64,000 bases of DNA from CALXXL01 sp034926605 (GTDB lineage Bacteria > Verrucomicrobiota > Lentisphaeria > Victivallales > Victivallaceae). This document shows, one piece after another, positions 37,101 to 46,219 of the stretch; position 1 is the first letter of the stretch, and every line of letters starts with the position of its first letter. The position numbers were made by a program, and so were the translations under genes. The stretch spans positions 1-64,000 of the forward strand of contig JAYFQV010000006.1 of the NCBI GenBank assembly GCA_034926605.1, in the 5' to 3' direction. A model generated the notes under the pieces. The model saw only the letters and a program-made list of their open reading frames with translations. It did not search any database and was not told the origin of the DNA.

Positions 37101-37406
37101 GAACCGGGAGCGGCTCTGGCAGAACTCGATTCGCTGGCAGAATTCTACCTTCGCGGCCGCCGCGAACCGTTGCCGCTGTTCATGAACGCGTCATACGAAT
37201 ATGCCGCCGCCGCACCGGAAAAGCGGAATAACGCCGCGCTGACCGCATTCGCCCGTGCCGGAGATTTCGGCCCGCCCGGCGACATGTCCGATCCCGACGA
37301 ACCGGGCATCGGAATGCTTTTTTCCGAAGAAGACTTCAATCTGCCGCCGTTCGAGGAGCTCGCCATGCTGGTTTTCAAGCCGTTCGCCGGAGGCGGAAAG
37401 AAATGA
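34167..37406 (+). CDS. recC: Exodeoxyribonuclease V gamma subunit (RecC)
   Basis: A 1079-residue protein of RecC type. It begins with FHLYSGCRLEYLAEEFA, equivalent to the LxVYxSNRLExL start of the family, and QSQGTGTWLKQYLA. The helicase-like fold is degenerate, as expected for the Chi-recognising scaffold. PLRSIPAQAVAILGLSDGKFPRRD and RSKPLEDRFMFLEAILAAR are the typical late motifs. An AAGGA site lies 10 bases before the ATG at 34167. It is the first gene of recC-recB-recD, with four-base overlaps between genes. The complex processes double-strand breaks for recombination and degrades foreign linear DNA. Confidence 0.93.
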   Translation: MAFHLYSGCRLEYLAEEFAKLYAEPPLGRGALEPEVAAVQSQGTGTWLKQYLAANTPVAANLEMPFVRKFIDSVFAGAFRGFAPKELASQLNRMPWRIFEFLSNRHNLALCPEAAGYLADDPFLLKRYQLSMRLTGLFDQYQIYRPELLTSWRRPGFDPSGNWQARVYTALFGGEKTFDRYFVDFFALDRLPEGACPSRISVFGISTMPPLFLRFFLKLAEFSEVHFFYLTPSAAYWGETRTPAELQRMRLPYEELEAVREEQNPLLASLGRSGREFFTTLLSEQENAEFIETDLAPPEEPDPPKLLESLQYDIIHNLNRSEPLEVAENDDSVAIHNCHTPLREVEVLHDELLRLIGRDGLQPRDIVVATPAPAVYAPLIQAVFDAGPLCGRYSISDRTLLESGTLVNCFFELISMPRGRFTFSGMEKLVENQAIRSRFGLGSDAADYFTRWFREAGARWGIDADDRERVCGERFDDFSWSLALNRLLAGYALPENPAAQSDLAVIPLDAAEGTDAEILGRFAALLKAVFSLRARLAGRRTVSQWCEVFAAVAAEFFDPGSDGFDEFAALNGAIDALRKNAAAAGCFEPVPADVPAAFLTERCSQTGGGAAFLRGKITFCTLLPLRSIPAQAVAILGLSDGKFPRRDLEPGFNLMSREIRPCDRSKPLEDRFMFLEAILAARRKLMLFYCGQDARGDGELPPAAPLGELRDVLNRSFKRPSGTGFEVKHRLQAFDFAYFDNSDPRKFSYSLENYDAAAALAGVLRNGEQAVRDKAALRRTLAEIAGSRELPQEVSVEDFIGFFVRPVAYFLAENANLPLRNRRESPPPDDDPEIPDALDSYLISENIASLIAEGVDKSAQYDILRKTAMLPVGENGREAFETRYAMMAELPDEYWDFRHTRRQADIRLRAGGIAIAGSLEISEDGRTAIHCRPAGFKGKDAVRSYLAHLMLNASGFAVKTSIYFREGKRIAGRELAPLEPGAALAELDSLAEFYLRGRREPLPLFMNASYEYAAAAPEKRNNAALTAFARAGDFGPPGDMSDPDEPGIGMLFSEEDFNLPPFEELAMLVFKPFAGGGKK

Positions 37407-40400
37407 ACATAACCGACATCACGGCCTGGGATTCCGAACGCTGTCCGCTCGACGGCATCCAGCTGGTGGAGGCCGCCGCCGGCACCGGCAAAACTTACAG
37501 CATCCAGAATCTGTTCGTCCGGATGCTGCTTGAAAAACGATGGCCGGCTGACTCGATACTGGTGGTTACCTACACCAACGCCGCCACCGCCGAACTGCGC
37601 GACCGCATCCGCAAAGTGCTCAACGAGGTGCGCGACTATGCCGCAAAATGCCTTCGGGCCGGTTCGCTCCCGGTAATTTTCCCGGGCGGCTCCCCGGATG
37701 AACAACGATCGCACGCCCTGCTCCACCGCGCCACACTGGGTGACTTGGCAAAGCTGGAGGAATGCGCAGCCGCCATCCGCGACGCGCTGCTGGCCTTCGA
37801 TGAAGCCGCGATTTTCACCATCCACGGCTTTTGCGAACGTATGCTCAGCGAAAACGCTTTTGAAAGCGGAATTTTGTTCAACACCGAACTTCTCGAAAAC
37901 GCCGACGGCGTGATCAATACCATGATCCGAGACTTCATCCGCCGCGAATCCGGTTCTCCTGAACGCTGGTCGCGACTTTCGCCGATAATCAACAACGATG
38001 CCGGACGCCGTGAATTCTTTTCAACGGTGCGCAGTCTTGTACTCAATCCCGGCATCGAACCTTACGGCGCGCTGGAAGCGGACGCCTGCGGGAAAGACGA
38101 CTACCGACGCGCAGTGATTCCGGCGGCGGCGGCATGGGTATCCCGGCGTTTCGAAGAATACAAGGAACGCGAAAACTGCCGTACTTTCGACGATCTGCTA
38201 CGGAACATGGCCATCCGCGTCGAAAACCAAGCCAGTCCGCTGCTCGCCTCGCTTCGCCGCCGTTTCAACGCCGCGATAATCGACGAATTTCAGGACACCG
38301 ACGCCGCACAGTATTTTATCTTCAAGACCATCTTCGCCTCCGGCGGCCGCTCGTTAATCATGGTCGGCGACCCGCGTCAGGCGATCTACGGTTTCCGCGG
38401 CGGCGATATCGCCGCCTACCGTCGCGCCCGTGCTCAATCCCCCTCCCCCGGAACGCTGTGCGTAAACCGGCGATCCGGCAGAAACCTGATCCGGGCGGCC
38501 AACACCATCTTCCACCGCCATCCATATCCGTTCCTCGACCGCCAGATCGGATTCCCCGAAGTGCTCGCCCCTGAAAATCCCCGGCAATGTCTGATGCGCC
38601 AGACCGCAGACGGTGTTGTGGAGATCGAACAGCCGCTTAGGGTTATTTTCAATGACAAAGACTTTTCTTCACCGAACAACCTTGCCAGATGGTCGATCCC
38701 GGCATGTGCCGACGCGGTGAAAAGCATGCTGATGGATCGCTCTCTGAAGCTGCCGGAACGCGACGAACCCGGACTGAATCCGGATGACATCGCTGTTCTG
38801 GTGTTCGACAACCTTCAGGCGGCGGCCGTTCAGGAAGAACTCGACCGGCTTGGAATCGCCTCTGTCCGTGCCGGGGCCGGCAATGTGTTCGACACCCCGG
38901 AAGCGGCGGCAATGCTTACACTGCTCGAAGCGATAGCCGAACCGGGCCGCACCTCCAAAGCGGCGGCGGCAATGCTCACCGACTACCTGGGGTTCGGGCT
39001 CGACGATCTGGCGAAACTGAGAACCGGCGGCGACCCGGACGCCGCGCTGGTCGAAATTCAGGAAAAGCTCGCGCAGCTGGGCCGAACATACCGTGCCGGT
39101 TCGTTCGCCGCCATGTTCGGCGAGCTGTTCAAAGACCCGGATTTCCGGGTACGACAACGGGTGGCTGCATTGCCGCGCGGCGAACGAAAGCTGACCAACA
39201 TGCTCCAGTTGCGCGACCTGCTGCACGCCGAATCCCAGAAACGCCGGCTCTCGCTCGAAAACCTGGCCGCATGGCTCGGCCGCCAGCTATCTCCCGAGAC
39301 CCGTGAGAACGATGACGAGGACGCGCAACTGCTCAACCTCGAAACCGACCGCGCCGCCGTAAAAATCATGACCGTCTTTAAGAGCAAGGGCCTGGAATTT
39401 CCAGTGGTGATGCTGCCAACGCTTTTTACCCGTTACGCCGAAGACCGCGCCAGAAATTTCCACGCCGGAGATGACGAACATCTGGCCGTCGATCTCTCCG
39501 GCGAGGCCGCCGCGCAGGCTTCCGCCGAACAGCTTCAGGAACAATTGCGGCTGGTCTATGTGGCTCTGACCCGAGCCGCCGGGTTCTGCTGCGTCTGGTG
39601 GGGCAGGCTACCGCCGGAATTCCGAAGCCGGACCAAACGCAAATATACCACCGCACTGGACTGGTTGTTCAGAGGACGCTCTCATGAAGCGGCGGAAGCG
39701 GCACGCCTGGCCCCGCCGGACAGGCTGACGGAGACGGTTCGCGCCGCGATCGAAAACTGCGATCCATGCGGAACACTGGCAAATCTCGGCCTGCTGGCGG
39801 ACGATGTTCCAGCCTCGGACAGTCCGGATGCCATGGGCGCCATACCGGAAAACAGACTGGCCCCGCGCGACGATTTTGAATGGCGGGGTCAGAACAAACT
39901 TGAAGAGTGGCGGATCGCCAGCTTCTCGGCGCTCGCGCCGGAGTTCGCCCCCGCCGACACCGAACGCGATCTGGACGAAGATTCCGGAATATCCGTCGAA
40001 CCCGCCGCCAATGCGGTTTTGGCCCTGCCGCGCGGCAAACAGCTCGGCACGGTGTGGCATGAAATTCTTGAACAGCTCGATTTCGGGTCGGATTCCCAAA
40101 CGGTGGCGGCAGTCGCCGCAGAAACGGTGGACAAATATGCGCTCGGCATCGTGGAAGAGCGGCCCGGCATCGCCGCCGCTATAGCCGAACGCACCGTTCT
40201 GCTGCTGGGAACTCCGCTTGCCGACCTCAACGGCAACACCCTGACGCTGTCCGGCATCCCCAAAGCCGACACCGTGCGCGAGATGGAATTCTGTTTTGCG
40301 CTGGGACGGGATTTCTCCGCCGCAAAACTCCGTGCCGCGGTCGGTAAATATGCCGCAGAACATTTCGGACTCGACCGCGAAACCGACTGGGCGCGTCAAC

Positions 40401-40765
40401 TCGACGGCGGTCTCCTCACCGGCTTCATCGACCTGGTGTTCCGCGTCGGAGAACGTTTCTATCTGGTCGACTGGAAGACCAATTCCGTCGACGGCGACCC
40501 GGCCGGATTCACCTCCGCCGCCATGACCGCCGAGATGCGCGACAAGTTCTATTTTCTGCAATATCTGATCTACATTCTCGCTCTGATGCGATTTTTGTCG
40601 CTGCGGCTTCCAGGACTCACGCCACGCGAACTTTACCGGCGGCACTTCGGCGGAGTGTTCTACATCTTCCTGCGCGGCTTGTCCCCGTCCGATCCGGCGC
40701 GCGGCGTGTTCCGCGACCTTCCGCCGTACGAACTGATCGAAGAGCTTGAAAGGAGCATAGGATGA
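37403..40765 (+). CDS. recB: Exodeoxyribonuclease V beta subunit (RecB)
   Basis: A 1120-residue UvrD/RecB helicase-nuclease. Walker A AAAGTGKT is at 24-31, motif II is IDEFQDTDAAQY, then GDPRQAIYGFRGGDI, and the late helicase motif is IMTVFKSKGLEFPVV. The C-terminal nuclease domain keeps FIDLVFR and the catalytic YLVDWKTNS (Asp1023, Lys1025). All active sites therefore look intact. It supplies the 3'-5' motor and the single nuclease site of RecBCD. Confidence 0.96.
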   Translation: MNITDITAWDSERCPLDGIQLVEAAAGTGKTYSIQNLFVRMLLEKRWPADSILVVTYTNAATAELRDRIRKVLNEVRDYAAKCLRAGSLPVIFPGGSPDEQRSHALLHRATLGDLAKLEECAAAIRDALLAFDEAAIFTIHGFCERMLSENAFESGILFNTELLENADGVINTMIRDFIRRESGSPERWSRLSPIINNDAGRREFFSTVRSLVLNPGIEPYGALEADACGKDDYRRAVIPAAAAWVSRRFEEYKERENCRTFDDLLRNMAIRVENQASPLLASLRRRFNAAIIDEFQDTDAAQYFIFKTIFASGGRSLIMVGDPRQAIYGFRGGDIAAYRRARAQSPSPGTLCVNRRSGRNLIRAANTIFHRHPYPFLDRQIGFPEVLAPENPRQCLMRQTADGVVEIEQPLRVIFNDKDFSSPNNLARWSIPACADAVKSMLMDRSLKLPERDEPGLNPDDIAVLVFDNLQAAAVQEELDRLGIASVRAGAGNVFDTPEAAAMLTLLEAIAEPGRTSKAAAAMLTDYLGFGLDDLAKLRTGGDPDAALVEIQEKLAQLGRTYRAGSFAAMFGELFKDPDFRVRQRVAALPRGERKLTNMLQLRDLLHAESQKRRLSLENLAAWLGRQLSPETRENDDEDAQLLNLETDRAAVKIMTVFKSKGLEFPVVMLPTLFTRYAEDRARNFHAGDDEHLAVDLSGEAAAQASAEQLQEQLRLVYVALTRAAGFCCVWWGRLPPEFRSRTKRKYTTALDWLFRGRSHEAAEAARLAPPDRLTETVRAAIENCDPCGTLANLGLLADDVPASDSPDAMGAIPENRLAPRDDFEWRGQNKLEEWRIASFSALAPEFAPADTERDLDEDSGISVEPAANAVLALPRGKQLGTVWHEILEQLDFGSDSQTVAAVAAETVDKYALGIVEERPGIAAAIAERTVLLLGTPLADLNGNTLTLSGIPKADTVREMEFCFALGRDFSAAKLRAAVGKYAAEHFGLDRETDWARQLDGGLLTGFIDLVFRVGERFYLVDWKTNSVDGDPAGFTSAAMTAEMRDKFYFLQYLIYILALMRFLSLRLPGLTPRELYRRHFGGVFYIFLRGLSPSDPARGVFRDLPPYELIEELERSIG

Positions 40766-42672
40766 CCGTTCTGGCCTTCACCATCGAAAACCTGCGCGAT
40801 CTTCCGGCATGGGATGAAATCGACCGCGCTTTCGCCGACTTCATCGTAGATTCAGCCGGATCCGATGCCCCGGAACTGTTCTTCGCCGCCGCCGCCGCCA
40901 GTTTCGCGGTGCGTCAGGGCCACTCCTGCTGCGACCTTGCAAAAGTCTGCGGCCATCCGTTCCCGGAAGCGACCGAGGAATCCGTCATGACTCCGGAGCT
41001 ACCGGAATTCCGCGCCGCGCTGCGCCATTATCCCGGGCAGGCGGCATTCCTGCCGGATAACGCCGCAACCGCCCCGCTGATAATCGAGGACGGCACACTG
41101 CTTTTCCTGAACCGCTACCATATCTACGAATCGATTCTGGCCGCCGAAATCCGCCGTAGACTGACGGCCCCGGCCGTTCCTCCCGATCTTGCTCCCGGCG
41201 CGTTGCGCCGGCTTTGCCGCCTGTTCGAAACCAAAACCCCGGAATCCCGTACCGCGCCGGACTTCCAGCAATTCGCCGCTTTCCTTCCCGCCACCGGCAA
41301 CTTCACCATTATCACCGGCGGCCCCGGCACCGGGAAAACCACCGTTACAGCCGCCGCCCTGGCACTGGAACTCACCTTGGCTCCGGAACGCCGGATCGTG
41401 CTGTGCGCCCCCACCGGTAAGGCCCAGGCCAGATTGGCCGAAGCCGTGCGCAACGGCGCGGCAACCCTTAACTGTTCTGCCGAAGTGGCCTCGAAACTGG
41501 CCAGCCTCGAAAGTTCCACCATCCACGCATTGCTGAAGCTCGACCGTTTTTCACCGCGCGCGCGCCGCAACCCGCAGAACCCGATTCCGGCGGATACCAT
41601 TGTGGTGGACGAATGCTCCATGGTGCCACTGGCGCTGATGGCAAAGCTGTTCGCGGCCTCCCGGCCGGAAGCGAAGTTCATATTGATCGGAGACAAAGAC
41701 CAGCTGGCCCCCGTCGAAGCCGGAACCGTACTCGGCGACCTCTGCGCCAGCGGGCGCCCCAATGTCTGTCAGCCGGAAAACGCCGCCGCGTTCTTACGCG
41801 TCGCCGGCTGGCAGTTGCCGGAAACTTCCGGAGATTTGCCGCTGTCCGGACGCATTGCGGCACTGGAGGAAAACTACCGGTCGGCCGCCGCTCCCGCCAT
41901 CTCCCGCCTCGCCGCCGCCATCCGCCGCATCGACGGCGACGACACGTCAGCGGCAACGACGCTGGCGGACGAGATCATGCGGACACATGAACCCGATTTC
42001 GAAGCCATGCCTCCGCCATCTCCGGCCGATCTGGAAACGGCGCTGGATGACATCTTCGACCGTCCGCATACCGAATCCGACGGCGCCGTTTTCCGATTCC
42101 GGGAATTGAAAAAACTTGCAATGACCGATTCCGGAGAAACCCGCACCGCCGCTTTCGCCGCCGTCGGGTCATTCAAAATGCTTTGCGCCACCCGCGGCGG
42201 CGTTTACGGTACCGACAACTTGAATGCGCTTGCGGCAAAAGTGCTCGGCCTCGGTCGAAACGCCCCGGGAACTCCGGTGATTGTACTGACAAACGACCCG
42301 GTGACCGGACTTAAAAACGGCGATGCCGGAATAATTTGGCGAGGCAAGAGCGGACCGCGCGTGTGGTTCCCGCCGGAGACGCCGCAGGGTTGCTGGCGAT
42401 CTTTTGCAATGGTGGAGCTGCCCGCCTGTGAACCGGCATTTGCGATAACCGTACACAAGTCGCAGGGTTCCGGCTTCGCCAATGTGCTGGCGGTAATGCC
42501 GGAATACCCGAACCGGGTGCTGTCGCGCGAACTGATATACACCGCTATTACCCGTTCGGAAAAACGGCTTGTTTTATGGTCAAAACCAGAGATTCTCGCC
42601 ACCGCCCTCGCCCGCCGGGTGACACGCCAGTCGGGTTTGCGGAAAAAGCTGGCTTCTACTGAAGAAGTTTGA
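40762..42672 (+). CDS. recD: Exodeoxyribonuclease V alpha subunit (RecD)
   Basis: A 636-residue superfamily 1B helicase, the 5'-3' motor of RecBCD. An N-terminal domain contacting RecC precedes Walker A GGPGTGKTT at 186-194, motif II VVDECSMVPLALM, IGDKDQLAPVEAG, and the C-terminal FAITVHKSQGSGFANVL and YTAITRSEKRLVLW motifs. The length fits RecD rather than RecD2. Its last 17 bases overlap the 3' end of the convergent DUF819 gene. Confidence 0.95.
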   Translation: MTVLAFTIENLRDLPAWDEIDRAFADFIVDSAGSDAPELFFAAAAASFAVRQGHSCCDLAKVCGHPFPEATEESVMTPELPEFRAALRHYPGQAAFLPDNAATAPLIIEDGTLLFLNRYHIYESILAAEIRRRLTAPAVPPDLAPGALRRLCRLFETKTPESRTAPDFQQFAAFLPATGNFTIITGGPGTGKTTVTAAALALELTLAPERRIVLCAPTGKAQARLAEAVRNGAATLNCSAEVASKLASLESSTIHALLKLDRFSPRARRNPQNPIPADTIVVDECSMVPLALMAKLFAASRPEAKFILIGDKDQLAPVEAGTVLGDLCASGRPNVCQPENAAAFLRVAGWQLPETSGDLPLSGRIAALEENYRSAAAPAISRLAAAIRRIDGDDTSAATTLADEIMRTHEPDFEAMPPPSPADLETALDDIFDRPHTESDGAVFRFRELKKLAMTDSGETRTAAFAAVGSFKMLCATRGGVYGTDNLNALAAKVLGLGRNAPGTPVIVLTNDPVTGLKNGDAGIIWRGKSGPRVWFPPETPQGCWRSFAMVELPACEPAFAITVHKSQGSGFANVLAVMPEYPNRVLSRELIYTAITRSEKRLVLWSKPEILATALARRVTRQSGLRKKLASTEEV

Positions 42673-43909
42673 GCACGTTCCCGACAATTATCCCGCCGGC
42701 AGTACCGAGAATTGTACCCAGCGTGGCCATAAGTACGCCGATCGGCACCAGCGACACCGAATAGGCTCCGGAAATCACCGTGGCGGAGGCAACGCCGCCG
42801 ATATTCGCCAAACTCGCCGTCTGGCATGAATATGCGTCGAACTTGAACAGCTTTGCAGCCAGCATCAGCAATCCGAAATGTATCAGCAGCACCAGCGCGC
42901 CGAATTCCAAATATACGATGAACTTACCTGAATCAAGCTGCGTAAGGTCGGCCTTGGAGCCGATGACCGCGATAAAAATATACATCAAGGTGTTTCCCAA
43001 CTCGCTGCTGCCGGGAATCCTGCCCAGTCTGGTCATGCCGCAGCCGAGTCCGAAAACCGTGGCATAGATCACCTGCCATAGCGGTTTTTCACCAACGCAG
43101 GCAAGCAGGTCGTGCCGGCCGGCAAAACCGGCAAGCTGACCGGCGGTAACATCGGCCAGTGTGAAACACAGGGCGCCGAAGCCCATGGCCAGCCCCACCA
43201 GAAAAATCATGTTCGCAAAATTGACGCTGCCGCGGCTGGCGTTGTCGTCCTTCTCGAGTTTTCTGATCACCTTCTCAAGTTTCGACGCGTCGGCCCTGGT
43301 CCAGCGGTCGAATATCTTTGAGAACGGCACCGCCAGCATCATCACCAGCAACCATACCGAATAGCTTACCGTATCAATGGAAAGAACATACGCCATATCG
43401 CGGTCCGGCATGCCTAGGGCCCGCTGCACCGCCACCATATTCACATTGCCGCCAATCCAGCTGCCGCACAACGACGCCAGCGACTTCCAAGCCCCGGCCT
43501 CCCAGTTGTGAGCTAAAATAATATAACCGGCAATAAATCCGACCATCATGGTGAATGCGGCTACCACAAACACAAAAATCATTCGCGGCCCCAATTTGGC
43601 AATCTGCCGCAAGTCGCTTTTGAGCAGCAGCAGGAAGATCATCGAAGGCAGAAGATATGCCGTAACTCCGCGCGAACCACTGGCTAAATGGGTGATTTCC
43701 TCAGTGGGAGCCCACAAATGAAGCGACCCCATTAGCATGGTGATCAGATACAGGCACACCACCGCCGGAACGTAGTTGAAAAAGCCCTTGAGCCACTTGC
43801 CGGTCGCTTTCGACTCCGCAAACTTCAATAAGCCGGCGGTAAACACGAGCAGTGAAAGATAACCGAATCCACTGGTAATTGGATAAAACCCGGCAATATA
43901 GTCAGCCAT
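42656..43909 (-). CDS. DUF819-family membrane protein
   Basis: A 417-residue protein with about 11-12 transmembrane helices and a charged cytoplasmic loop near residues 200-225. The conserved SLCGSWIGGNVNMVAVQRALG and ANIGGVASATVISGAY segments are typical of DUF819 (YjcL-like). The paired G/N-rich re-entrant segments resemble transporter families, but no substrate is known. It is convergent with recD and divergent from the beta-lactamase-like gene. Confidence 0.82.
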   Translation of the reverse strand: MADYIAGFYPITSGFGYLSLLVFTAGLLKFAESKATGKWLKGFFNYVPAVVCLYLITMLMGSLHLWAPTEEITHLASGSRGVTAYLLPSMIFLLLLKSDLRQIAKLGPRMIFVFVVAAFTMMVGFIAGYIILAHNWEAGAWKSLASLCGSWIGGNVNMVAVQRALGMPDRDMAYVLSIDTVSYSVWLLVMMLAVPFSKIFDRWTRADASKLEKVIRKLEKDDNASRGSVNFANMIFLVGLAMGFGALCFTLADVTAGQLAGFAGRHDLLACVGEKPLWQVIYATVFGLGCGMTRLGRIPGSSELGNTLMYIFIAVIGSKADLTQLDSGKFIVYLEFGALVLLIHFGLLMLAAKLFKFDAYSCQTASLANIGGVASATVISGAYSVSLVPIGVLMATLGTILGTAGGIIVGNVLKLLQ

Positions 43910-43926
43910 AAATTCCTCTTTCCCGT

Positions 43927-43955
43927 TTGCTTTTTTTCTAAAATAACGGTAAAGT
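43927..43955 (+). promoter_or_regulatory. Probable promoter of the beta-lactamase-like/lipoprotein pair
   Basis: TTGCTT (43927-43932) and TAAAGT (43950-43955) are separated by 17 bases, about 30 bases before the ATG at 43986. Confidence 0.4.
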
Positions 43956-43985
43956 TATGATTATGCAAATTCGGAGCACCATTTT

Positions 43986-44747
43986 ATGATTGAAAAAATC
44001 CTTTCGGAAGCGGTCGCCGCGGCTCCGGGCCGTACAGCGGCGATGCTGTGCGAACTTGAGAGCGGCAGAACGCTTTATGAATACAATGCCACCGTTGTCA
44101 TGCCGTCGGCCAGTACCATCAAGGTGGCGATCATGGCCGAGGCCATGCGCCGGGCGGAGACCGAAGGCCCGGGCCTTGATACCCAAATCGCGGTGCCGCC
44201 GGAGGAAAAACTCGAGGACAGCATCATCGGGCTGCTTGAAGCCGACAGCTTTTCGCTGGCCGACCTGACGACCCTGATGATAATCATGAGCGACAACACC
44301 GCCACCAACGTGCTGATAAAACTGCTCGGGATGGAAAACATCAACGCCTATGCCTCCGGACTCGGGCTGGCGGCCACCGTGGTGCGCCGCAAAATGCTTG
44401 ACTTCGAAGCCGCCAGACGCGGTCTGGACAACACCACAACCGCAGCCGACCTCGCCGGACTGTTCGGGCTTATCGGCAACGGCAAACTGCCGGGCAGCGC
44501 CAGAATGCTGGACATTCTTATCCACCAGAAGCAGGGAGCATTCCGACGACGCCTTTCCGACGACGTCAAGATTGCCCACAAACCCGGCGGACTTGCCACG
44601 CTGGCGCATGACGCCGGAATCTTCTTCCTGCCGACCGGCAACTATGTTTTCTGCCTGTTGGCCGACGGCGCGCCGAATCCGGCGTGCCAGGAATACATCG
44701 GAGAAACGACCTTCAAATTATATGACGAATTAACCAAAGGAGTGTAG
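43986..44747 (+). CDS. Class A beta-lactamase-like serine hydrolase without signal peptide
   Basis: 253 residues. The class A signature elements are visible: S-x-x-K at 43-46 (SASTIKVA) and S-D-N at 102-104 (MSDNTATN). In place of the KTG triad there is HKPGG near 200. A conventional Glu166-type omega loop (ExxLN) is not clear; DFEAARRGLDN is the nearest match. There is no export signal, unlike genuine periplasmic beta-lactamases. So it may act on a cytoplasmic ester/amide, or the export signal is missed. It lies two bases before the lipoprotein gene. Confidence 0.8.
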   Translation: MIEKILSEAVAAAPGRTAAMLCELESGRTLYEYNATVVMPSASTIKVAIMAEAMRRAETEGPGLDTQIAVPPEEKLEDSIIGLLEADSFSLADLTTLMIIMSDNTATNVLIKLLGMENINAYASGLGLAATVVRRKMLDFEAARRGLDNTTTAADLAGLFGLIGNGKLPGSARMLDILIHQKQGAFRRRLSDDVKIAHKPGGLATLAHDAGIFFLPTGNYVFCLLADGAPNPACQEYIGETTFKLYDELTKGV

Positions 44748-44749
44748 AG

Positions 44750-45583
44750 ATGTTGGAAAAACTCATTGCTTCGGCCGCAATCGCGGTCGCCACCGCCGGC
44801 TGCTGCTGCGACGGCGCCTGCTGCCCTGGACAGAAATGCGAACTGCCGCAGAAGACCGACGACGGGCGCGCCATCGTCTACGCCGCCTACACCGGCGGGG
44901 AGAAGATTGTCGAAGACGGTACTTTCTCTCAAAAAATATGGGAGACCGCCCCGGTCTACACCCTCACCCGTCCCACCGATTGGCGCAGTTACTACTCCAA
45001 GCTCACGCCCGACGAACTGGCAAAATATGGCGACGGCGCGGTGCTCGAGCCCGCCACCTTCCGGATGCTCTATGACGACAAAAATCTCTATCTCGGCTTT
45101 CAGCTAACCGACCTGGAGGTCAAGGCAGACGGCAAGGCTGACCAGCTGGCCCACTTCACCCTTGGCGACCTTGTCGAAATATTCATCAAACCGACCTTCC
45201 GCGACTACTACTGGGAAATGTATTCCACTCCGCTGGGCTACAAGACCGCCTACGAGTTCAAAGGCCCCCGCACCGGCGCGGACGGCAACGACAAACTCCA
45301 GCTGGATTTCAAGGTTTTCAGCAAGGTCGACGGCGAAACCGGCGACGGCAAGCCGGACAAGGGCTGGAGCACCCTCGTGGTGATTCCCCGCGCTTCGCTG
45401 GCCAAATACGGCGACCAGTTCACCGGCGACGGCAGCTGGACGCTCCTGATCGGCCGTTACAACTACCTCAGCAGCGACTATGCCAAGGAAGAGCTTTCCG
45501 CATTCCCCCAGATAACCAAGGTGGATTTCCATTCCCTCGGCGAATATGCGGCGATCAAATTCCTGCCTCCCTGCAAAAAGTAA
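44750..45583 (+). CDS. Cys-rich lipoprotein with CBM9-like domain
   Basis: 277 residues. The lipobox ATAGC puts the acylated residue at Cys18. Directly after it comes a cluster of six cysteines in 13 residues (C18-C20, C24, C25, C30). From about residue 40 the protein is a single CBM9-like beta-sandwich (FRMLYDDKNLYLGFQLTD, GDLVEIFIKP, GWSTLVVIPRASL). It probably binds or presents carbohydrate at the cell surface. The Cys cluster could form disulfides or hold metal. The pairing with the beta-lactamase-like gene has no obvious explanation. A strong terminator follows. Confidence 0.78.
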   Translation: MLEKLIASAAIAVATAGCCCDGACCPGQKCELPQKTDDGRAIVYAAYTGGEKIVEDGTFSQKIWETAPVYTLTRPTDWRSYYSKLTPDELAKYGDGAVLEPATFRMLYDDKNLYLGFQLTDLEVKADGKADQLAHFTLGDLVEIFIKPTFRDYYWEMYSTPLGYKTAYEFKGPRTGADGNDKLQLDFKVFSKVDGETGDGKPDKGWSTLVVIPRASLAKYGDQFTGDGSWTLLIGRYNYLSSDYAKEELSAFPQITKVDFHSLGEYAAIKFLPPCKK

Positions 45584-45599
45584 CACATGAAGATCACGG

Positions 45600-45632
45600 C
45601 GCCGGACTTCCCGTTCCGGCGTTTTTTTTTTT
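45600..45632 (+). terminator. Intrinsic terminator after the CBM9-like lipoprotein
   Basis: A 7-bp stem CGCCGGA / TCCGGCG with an 8-base loop is followed by eleven T, 16 bases past the stop codon. Confidence 0.9.
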
Positions 45633-45644
45633 GCAAACAAAGAA

Positions 45645-45667
45645 GAAGCCGCGGTAACCGCGGCTTC
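45645..45667 (-). terminator. Hairpin ending the secretin-pstS-lipoprotein transcripts
   Basis: A perfect 10-bp stem GAAGCCGCGG / CCGCGGCTTC with a 3-base loop is followed on the minus strand by a T-rich stretch (TTCTTTG). It lies about 60 bases past the last minus-strand stop. Confidence 0.6.
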
Positions 45668-45726
45668 CATTATATCAACCGGAAATATCGGAGGGGAAGC
45701 GCTACTCCCCTTTCATGAATCTCTCC

Positions 45727-46149
45727 TCACTGAGCCATAAGCCCGATAATCTGCGGACGTCCGTCGAGGGTGCCGTACATTATCCGCAGAAGTTTATCGG
45801 TTACCACGGCCTCCCCTTCCGCGTTTTCCCGGCTAAACGTCAGTTTCCACAACTCCGAACCGGCGGCCGGATGGCGCAGCTGAGTAAGATATTCGGCTTT
45901 GACCAGCTTGCCGTTCTGCTCGAGACCATCAACCAGCTTGGTGAAATTATCCGGTGTAAGCTGTTCCCTCAATTCGCCGGAAAGCAACGGCTCGATCACC
46001 GCATAGTCCCGACGGTCGAACGCCTCGGCGACCTGCGGAAATCTGGTGCCATTCTGCTCCGGAGAATCCGGAACCGTCTCCGGCACCGAAGTACACCCCG
46101 CCATAGCGGCGGCCATCACCGCGAGCAACATCAGCTTGAACCTTCCCAT
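45727..46149 (-). CDS. Small lipoprotein of unknown function
   Basis: 140 residues. The lipobox MAGC places the lipidated residue at Cys19. The mature part has a mixed helical region (FPQVAEAFDRRDYAVIEPLLSGELREQL) and a beta-strand end (ELWKLTFSRENAEGEAVVTDKLLRIMYG). This recalls small DUF3887/NTF2-like periplasmic proteins, but I do not recognise a family with confidence. It follows pstS by 70 bases on the same strand and ends the cluster. Confidence 0.7.
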   Translation of the reverse strand: MGRFKLMLLAVMAAAMAGCTSVPETVPDSPEQNGTRFPQVAEAFDRRDYAVIEPLLSGELREQLTPDNFTKLVDGLEQNGKLVKAEYLTQLRHPAAGSELWKLTFSRENAEGEAVVTDKLLRIMYGTLDGRPQIIGLMAQ

Positions 46150-46219
46150 CTGCCTGATTCCATCCTTTCATCCGGTTACGCGGCCCCGCGGATACGGGGC
46201 CGCCGTGGAAATTTCTGGC

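Noticed and set aside
42656..42672. 17-base overlap of recD and the DUF819 gene as a truncation
   Set aside because: Both C-termini look complete; this is a simple convergent overlap.
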